Positions 6,064 through 10,213 of a stretch of 10,213 nucleotides of DNA are shown piece after piece. A model generated the notes under the pieces. It was not told the DNA's origin and made no database searches. It saw nothing but the letters and a program-made list of their open reading frames with translations. This DNA is from Microcaldota archaeon (GTDB lineage Archaea > Micrarchaeota > Micrarchaeia > Anstonellales > Anstonellaceae): assembly GCA_026396355.1 (NCBI GenBank), contig JAPLWY010000077.1, forward strand, positions 1 to 10,213, in the 5' to 3' direction. Positions within the stretch are counted from its first letter, which is position 1. Each line of letters begins with the position of its first letter. Made by a program: the position numbers and the translations under genes.

Positions 6064-6836
6064 AAAAAGGCGCCGACGTGCTTTCTCATGTTGACTGCGG
6101 AGTGCCGGCTGGAGTCGGACTTGAAGAGAAGTATTTCGCCTTTTGCGCCAATTATCTCCCCGTGTATTGATTTTGCCTCCTCAGCCCTTCTTGCGTGGGG
6201 GTAGAATTGCGAAAAGTCGATTATTTGCGCCGTGATGGAAGGAAGAAGCTCGGATGAGATGACCATTTCCACCTTGGAGGAGAAATTCCCGCGCGCCTCC
6301 CCGACATCAAATTCCAGCATTCTCATTTTCTGCGCAAGGCGGACTGAATTGCTGAAATTGAAGCGCGACTGTATTGAGGCTTCGGCATTGTATATTTCAT
6401 CTGGACCTGCGTATTTTGCAATCACGCAGCCAAAGTCCGCGCCCTGCTCGCGCATCCTGTGCTCAAACCTTTCCTTTCTTGTGACGCCGCATTTCACTAT
6501 TTCCTCGCCAAAGCCTGCAAGGTAAAGAACGTATTCCTGCTTTTTCGCCTCCTCGTAAAGCTGGGGAAGCCCTGAGAAATTGCCCACAGTATAGGCGCGG
6601 GAAATGTCAAGCGCCGCGCAGGTGGGGCACTGGCGCGTGTGCACCGCAGAATTCTTGCACGAGCAGTAGCCGTCCGGAGTCTTGAAGCCGATGCAGGAGA
6701 ATTTGTCCGAAAAAACTATATCCTGCCTGCCTGAAAGCTCAAGCCCCTTCACTTCGCCCTTGCCTTCCTCATCCTCCTCGCGGTAGATGATGGTGGGCTT
6801 TCCCTCGCCTGAATAGAAGCGCAGCAAATGTCGCAT
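6060..6836 (-). CDS. DUF2797 family protein
   Basis: This 258-residue protein has the layout of DUF2797. An N-terminal part holds a Cys cluster (C48, C58, C60, C70, C73, in a C-x9-C-x-C-x9-C-x2-C pattern) that probably binds zinc. It is followed by EYVLYLAGFGEEIVKCGVTR (101-120), then HRMREQGADFGCVIA and a NAEASIQ segment (150-156). The YLAxFG...KxGVTR...EQGA...AE series is typical of the family and recalls the GIY-YIG fold, but function is unknown. The ATG at 6836 fits the family start and lies 32 bases after a TATA box; the frame extends to 6962, but those residues are unlike the family and overlap the upstream gene. It ends tail to tail with the glycosyltransferase: both stop codons share one CTAG. 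Confidence 0.8.
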   Translation of the reverse strand: MRHLLRFYSGEGKPTIIYREEDEEGKGEVKGLELSGRQDIVFSDKFSCIGFKTPDGYCSCKNSAVHTRQCPTCAALDISRAYTVGNFSGLPQLYEEAKKQEYVLYLAGFGEEIVKCGVTRKERFEHRMREQGADFGCVIAKYAGPDEIYNAEASIQSRFNFSNSVRLAQKMRMLEFDVGEARGNFSSKVEMVISSELLPSITAQIIDFSQFYPHARRAEEAKSIHGEIIGAKGEILLFKSDSSRHSAVNMRKHVGAFF

Positions 6837-6863
6837 GTGAATCGTGCAGATACGCCTGGAACT

Positions 6864-6872
6864 CCTTATATT
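6864..6872 (-). promoter_or_regulatory. TATA box for the DUF2797 gene
   Basis: The minus strand reads AATATAAGG, centred about 32 bases before the ATG at 6836. No Shine-Dalgarno site is present, so a nearly leaderless message is likely. This suggests that DUF2797 is transcribed on its own, although it follows the Cys-rich genes on the same strand by only 67 bases. Confidence 0.55.
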
Positions 6873-6903
6873 GGTTCGCAGGGCTTGGCGCCGGTGGCAC
6901 CAG

Positions 6904-7659
6904 TCACTTCTTGCGCGCTGCAAGGGAGAATATGCTGTAAGGCACGCCGTTTGACTTGTCAAGGTGCGCGTTTATCTCGGAAAGCACGCGCGATTTTATT
7001 TTCAAGTACTCCTCGCGCGGCAGCTCAGCGTTGCCAACCGCGTTTTTCAGGTTCTTCACATTGAAGCAGAACATGGAATCCTGCATGTTTTCGCAGTTGT
7101 GGCAGAAGTAGCAGTCCGAGCACTGGCGGCTGGAATCGACCTCAAAGCACCTGGAGAGCTTTGCAGACAGGAAGCAGCGTATCACGAAATTTGATTTCCT
7201 GACTGAATTGCAGCCGAAAACCGATTCTGACTCGAGGGTGTAGAAGTTGTAGGCGCAGTTTTTCGAGTAAAGGCTTAGTATGCTTTTGAAGCAGTTTACT
7301 GCGTCCAGGTTCACCTGGCTGTCAATGATGTTGGCGAACTTCCCATGGTCAAATCCAGGATGAAAGTATGCGATTTTGCCGATCAGTTTGCCTGCCTTGG
7401 CCAAATCAAGCCCTTCAAGATCCTCGGGGCGAAGCTTGAATGACTTTCCAGCCAGTTCTGCCTCTTGCTCGGTCAGAAGCCTGTTTTTCGGGTAATCCAT
7501 GTAGCGGGCATAGTCTGCGACTGTTATCTTCTCCCCGCTCATCGCGGATTTGCATTGCACGGTTTTCCGCGTGTATTCGCAAAGGTATGCCCCGTGCTTT
7601 TCCAGGCACTTGCGGCCTTTTCCAAGGACAACCGCGGTTGTTTTTTCGAATGCTTCCAC
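6904..7659 (-). CDS. Cys-rich module protein, second half of a split gene
   Basis: This 251-residue frame matches the second half of the neighbouring 545-residue protein from end to end. The best-kept part is the Cys core: RCFEVDSS, then CSDCYFCHNCEN (180-191), DSMFCFN (194-200), KNLKNAVGNAELPREEYLK (202-220). The core recalls CPR-bacterial Cys-rich proteins ending in CxNLRNKxYCIxNxxYSKEEY; their function is unknown. The only start is the GTG at 7657-7659, without a ribosome site. Upstream the same frame continues without a gap for 19 codons to a TAA, and beyond that TAA into the 264-residue ORF. So this is most simply the 3' part of one gene broken by a nonsense codon. It may still be made by reinitiation or may be a pseudogene piece. 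The core is little changed from its paralogue, so the break is probably recent. Confidence 0.7.
   Translation of the reverse strand: MEAFEKTTAVVLGKGRKCLEKHGAYLCEYTRKTVQCKSAMSGEKITVADYARYMDYPKNRLLTEQEAELAGKSFKLRPEDLEGLDLAKAGKLIGKIAYFHPGFDHGKFANIIDSQVNLDAVNCFKSILSLYSKNCAYNFYTLESESVFGCNSVRKSNFVIRCFLSAKLSRCFEVDSSRQCSDCYFCHNCENMQDSMFCFNVKNLKNAVGNAELPREEYLKIKSRVLSEINAHLDKSNGVPYSIFSLAARKK
7000..7029 (-). repeat. 30-base exact repeat, copy 1
   Basis: Identical to 8641-8670. It encodes the ELPREEYLK part of the closing block of the module. Similarity continues on the high-coordinate side for about 120 bases (roughly four bases in five by eye). It marks the duplication of the second module between the two Cys-rich genes. 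Confidence 0.85.
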
Positions 7660-7716
7660 GATCGCATCGGGCTTTGACTCCCTTTTCTGGCCAAGCTCAA
7701 GCTTCTGCTGAAGGGC

Positions 7717-7719
7717 TTA
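7717..7719 (-). other. In-frame TAA splitting a two-module Cys-rich gene
   Basis: From 8511 down to 6904 there are 536 codons in one frame, with this TAA as the only internal stop. Aligned to the intact paralogue without gaps, EPDRRAL-stop-ALQQ faces KPDYAFL-Lys271-SAAS, and the register holds on through to TTAVVLGK against TAAIILGK. TAA ends other genes here (dnaG, the 165-residue gene), so it is read as stop in this genome. Confidence 0.85.
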
Positions 7720-8511
7720 AAGGGCGCGCCGGTCAGGCTCCGAGCCGCCGACCATTTCCAATAGGCTTGGCAGCTTTCTTTCCTTCCTGAGAATCTGGGT
7801 CATTTCGGACAGAAGCTTCTTTTTGAGTTCCGCGTATTTCTCCGGCTGAAGCTGAAGGTTGCCAATGGCATTCTTCGCATTCCGCAGGTTGAATGAGAAA
7901 AGGCAATTGGCGCAGTTGAAGAGCCTGTGGGAATAGAACAGGTCGGAACTTTGCTCCGAGCCATACGTCTCAAAGCAGCGGCTGAGGAAGTTGGAATCGG
8001 ATATTCTTATGGAATTGTTGCAGTGCCCGTGGTTTATTGTCCCGAAAACGCTTTCCGCATATTCCATATTGTATCCGTAAGCGACGTACTTTGAGAAGCT
8101 GATTTGCGCGGAGCGGTAGACGTAGAAGCTTTCAATGGTGTCCGCGCTCTCGTCCACGAACCGCAAATTCCCAAGGACCACGTTGCCGGAATAGCACACC
8201 CTTTCCGAAACTGCCCTGATGATTGAATCAATGTCCTTTACTTCGTTCATTGAAAGCGGCTCGAACTTTTTGCTGAAGTCCACCTCGTCAAGCGAGATGA
8301 ATTTGGCATCTTTTGGATAATAGGGCAATACGAATGAAACAGATTTGCCAGAAGCAGTGGATTTCCCGGTAAATAGGGGCAGCGTGTTTTCTGCGAGCCA
8401 TTCGCCGTATTCGCCCATGTCGCCTATCTCTTCGCCGAAGATTACCCTGCAAAGGATGTTCCAGCGCCTATTGAGTTCCAGGTAGGTTTCGGATTTGCCT
8501 TCTTTGCCCAT
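7717..8511 (-). CDS. Module protein with few cysteines, first half of a split gene
   Basis: This 264-residue frame matches the first half of the 545-residue paralogue. Shared blocks are the N-terminal W-x4-RVIFGEEIGDMGEYGEWL region (17-39), SGKSVSF and FISLDEVDFSKK (71-82), YSGNVVLG (107-114), SKYVAY (140-145) and the end block LFSFNLRNAKNAIGNLQL (204-221) with EKY. The paralogue has 16 Cys in this module; only six remain here, and the CSDCYYSH motif has become SSDLFYSH. The ATG at 8511 follows a run of six G (8518-8523) by 6 bases, a plausible ribosome site, and lies 21 bases after the upstream gene's stop, so the two are likely co-transcribed. It ends at the TAA described for 7717-7719, in frame with the 251-residue ORF. 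It may be made as a stand-alone truncated protein. Function unknown. Confidence 0.75.
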   Translation of the reverse strand: MGKEGKSETYLELNRRWNILCRVIFGEEIGDMGEYGEWLAENTLPLFTGKSTASGKSVSFVLPYYPKDAKFISLDEVDFSKKFEPLSMNEVKDIDSIIRAVSERVCYSGNVVLGNLRFVDESADTIESFYVYRSAQISFSKYVAYGYNMEYAESVFGTINHGHCNNSIRISDSNFLSRCFETYGSEQSSDLFYSHRLFNCANCLFSFNLRNAKNAIGNLQLQPEKYAELKKKLLSEMTQILRKERKLPSLLEMVGGSEPDRRAL

Positions 8512-8532
8512 GCAATGCCCCCCAATTCGTAT

Positions 8533-10170
8533 TCACGGCTTTTCGCATCCCTTTTTGCACCCGAGGCTGTATATGCTCCGTCCCAGGCTTTTATCCTTAT
8601 CCAGCTTCTGCGAAATTTCTTCCAGCACCTGTTGCTTCACTTTCAAGTACTCCTCGCGCGGCAGCTCAGCATTCCCTATCGCATTCTTCAGGTTTTTTGC
8701 ATTGAAGCAGAACATCGAGTCATGCACGTTCTCGCAGTTGTGGCAGAAATAGCAGTCAGAGCAGTCGCTGCTGGAATCCACTTCGAAGCAGCGCTGCAGC
8801 CTTTCCGAGCGGTAGCAGCGCATGCAAAAGGCTGAGGCGCGCACCTCGTTCCCGCCGAAAATGTGCTCGGACTCGCGCACCCAGTAAAAGCCTGAGCAGT
8901 ACTTTGAGTTGATGGGAAGGGTGCCGCTGTAGCAGTTGGTTGAGTCGATTTCCACCTTGCATTCAAGATTGTCCCTTGAGACGCCCATGCGCCATTCCGG
9001 GGAAACGTATCCTATTTTGGAAATTGCCTTTGCCGCATTTGCAAATGTAATGCCCTCTGCCTCGGCTTCTGATAGCTTCAGCCTTTCAGCGACGTATTCC
9101 GCCTCCTCAAGGCTAAGCAGCCTGTCTTTCGGGAACCAGGAAAAATGCGTATGATCCGGAAGCAGCAGGAGCTTGCCTGACAGGCAGGAGGGGATTTTTT
9201 CGGCTGGATTTGTGTGCTGGCTTAGCCAGGGGAGATACTTGTCAACACCTGAAAGGGGCTTGCCAAGTATTATTGCGGCTGTTTTTGAGAAAGCGGATTC
9301 TATCGGCTTTTTGTCGATTTTCTTGCCTTCTGGAAATTTCATGCCTGATGCTGCTGACTTGAGGAACGCGTAATCCGGCTTTTGCGAGGAGAGAAGCTCG
9401 AGCAGCGTTGGCAGCTTCCTGCTTTTGGAAAGCGCGGCACCCATTTCAGACAATAGCCTTGCCTTTGTCTTTTGGTATTTTTCCGGGGATAATTGCAGGT
9501 TGCCTATGCAGTGGTGCGCAGAGCGAAGGTTGAAGCAGAACATGCAGTCGCTGCAGCCGGAAAGCCCGTGAGAATAGTAACAGTCAGAGCAGTGCTCGCA
9601 TTTCGATATTTCGAGGCAGCGAGCGCAGTACATGCAGCTTGAGGGGCGCAGGCAAAAGGAGCTGTTGCCGATCCCGTCGCTGCCGAATATGTTGTCCGAG
9701 CGCGCAATCTGCGAGCAGTAGGCAAGGTATTTCGAGTGAGTGCAGCGGTCTGCGTGATAGGCAAAATTACAGTCAATCATATTGGAGCACTGCTCCACAA
9801 ACTGCGATTTTCCAAGCACTATGTTGCCGGCATACGCGACGATTCCTGAAACCTCCGAGATGATCGAGTCAATGCCTTGAAGGCTGCTTGGTTTTACAGG
9901 GGTGCCCTTCTTGGTGTAATCCACCTCGTCCAGGCTGATGAAAGATGCGCCTGGCGGGTATTCGAACCTGCCAAACACCACTTCCTTCCCTGAAATGGAC
10001 GATTTCTTCGTAGCGCGCCAGGTGCGGATGTGCCCAAGCCATTCTGCGTATTGCCCAAGCTCGCCAACCTCGCAGCCCAGCACCACCTTTGCAGCTGCCT
10101 TCCACTTTTTACTTGCTTCGGCATAAGATGCGGATTCTTTTGGCATGAATGGATTTTGCGTGAAAGCCAT
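8533..10170 (-). CDS. Two-module Cys-rich protein, 545 residues
   Basis: The protein is an internal duplication: residues 1-260 and 290-538 share the same order of blocks. Each module begins with an A-x2-V-x-LG segment and Y-x2-WL, then SGK, a hydrophobic-SLEEAEY/SLDEVDY block, a region dense in Cys, and a closing CFN-(L/A)-(R/K)...IGN-(Q/E)-L-x2-E-x-Y-x3-K block (212-236 and 488-512). CSDCYYSHGLSGCSDCMF (194-211) and CSDCYFCHNCEN (470-481) are likely metal-binding or disulfide clusters. The spacing suggests repeating short turns, perhaps a beta-solenoid, which is inference. There is no signal peptide or membrane helix. The start ATG has AGGTGA (10175-10180) 4 bases upstream and a TATA box near 10208. 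The closest pattern known to me is the CPR Cys-rich family; function is unknown. It heads the minus-strand cluster. Confidence 0.85.
   Translation of the reverse strand: MAFTQNPFMPKESASYAEASKKWKAAAKVVLGCEVGELGQYAEWLGHIRTWRATKKSSISGKEVVFGRFEYPPGASFISLDEVDYTKKGTPVKPSSLQGIDSIISEVSGIVAYAGNIVLGKSQFVEQCSNMIDCNFAYHADRCTHSKYLAYCSQIARSDNIFGSDGIGNSSFCLRPSSCMYCARCLEISKCEHCSDCYYSHGLSGCSDCMFCFNLRSAHHCIGNLQLSPEKYQKTKARLLSEMGAALSKSRKLPTLLELLSSQKPDYAFLKSAASGMKFPEGKKIDKKPIESAFSKTAAIILGKPLSGVDKYLPWLSQHTNPAEKIPSCLSGKLLLLPDHTHFSWFPKDRLLSLEEAEYVAERLKLSEAEAEGITFANAAKAISKIGYVSPEWRMGVSRDNLECKVEIDSTNCYSGTLPINSKYCSGFYWVRESEHIFGGNEVRASAFCMRCYRSERLQRCFEVDSSSDCSDCYFCHNCENVHDSMFCFNAKNLKNAIGNAELPREEYLKVKQQVLEEISQKLDKDKSLGRSIYSLGCKKGCEKP
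8641..8670 (-). repeat. 30-base exact repeat, copy 2
   Basis: Identical to 7000-7029, at the matching place in the 545-residue gene. Confidence 0.85.
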
Positions 10171-10174
10171 TTAA

Positions 10175-10213
10175 TCACCTGCTAAAACTGGGCAGCAGGA
10201 GAGTTATATTAAA
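10175..10213 (-). promoter_or_regulatory. Promoter and ribosome site of the Cys-rich cluster
   Basis: The minus strand has a TATA-like TTTAATATAA at 10204-10213, about 38 bases before the ATG at 10170, and the Shine-Dalgarno site AGGTGA at 10175-10180. A start of transcription near 10182 would leave a leader of about a dozen bases that just holds the ribosome site. The box is at the very edge, so upstream elements cannot be judged. Confidence 0.5.

Noticed and set aside
6837..6962. Longer N-terminus of the DUF2797 protein, or overlap with the upstream Cys-rich gene
   Set aside because: The extra 42 residues are unlike the family and overlap the 3' end of the upstream gene, and a TATA box lies within them; the ATG at 6836 is better.
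8533..10170. CRISPR array or short tandem repeats suggested by recurring Cys codons
   Set aside because: The recurrence is at protein level (Cys-x2-Cys motifs) with variable spacing; there are no regular identical repeats with spacers.

Overview
The window reads as archaeal chromosome. The DnaG is of the archaeal type (Toprim core with the long archaeal N- and C-terminal regions). A pantoate kinase of the archaeal GHMP family follows. A tRNA-Val gene carries an intron with a bulge-helix-bulge-like fold. Promoters look like TATA boxes 25-40 bases before starts, several of them leaderless, mixed with GGTG/GGAG Shine-Dalgarno sites. Most genes are GC-rich (36 of 60 bases at 1681-1740). Gene size, tight packing and Cys-rich proteins resembling a family common in CPR bacteria and small-genome archaea suggest a DPANN-type archaeon. 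That placement is inference; no rRNA is present to settle it.

Left part (1-2350): the 5' end of an unrecognised minus-strand gene (1-80), then a non-coding stretch (81-668) unusually dense in hairpins, then a DUF167/YggU-family gene and dnaG, probably co-transcribed, closed by a hairpin plus T-rich terminator. A 165-residue protein of unknown function follows (2379-2876).

Middle (2877-4480): an AT-rich gene (24 of 60 bases G+C at 3301-3360) for a two-helix membrane protein with an HEAGH zinc-protease motif. It lies on the 3' side of tRNA-Val, with a small ribbon-helix-helix ORF between them that runs antisense into the tRNA. The composition and position suggest acquired DNA. The tRNA-Val(GAC) has a 39-base intron in its D-loop, not at the usual 37/38 site.

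Right part (4500-10213): pantoate kinase (coenzyme A synthesis) and a family 2 glycosyltransferase form a plus-strand pair. Convergent to them on the minus strand is a cluster of Cys-rich proteins plus a DUF2797 protein. The first gene (8533-10170) contains two similar modules. The second (6904-8511) had the same two-module layout but is now cut by one in-frame TAA at 7717-7719, giving a 264-residue and a 251-residue ORF. The second gene's first module has lost most of its cysteines while its second module keeps them. This duplicated, partly decaying Cys-rich family is the least explained part of the window. Apart from the likely pairs dnaG/DUF167 and pantoate kinase/glycosyltransferase, no single pathway joins the genes.
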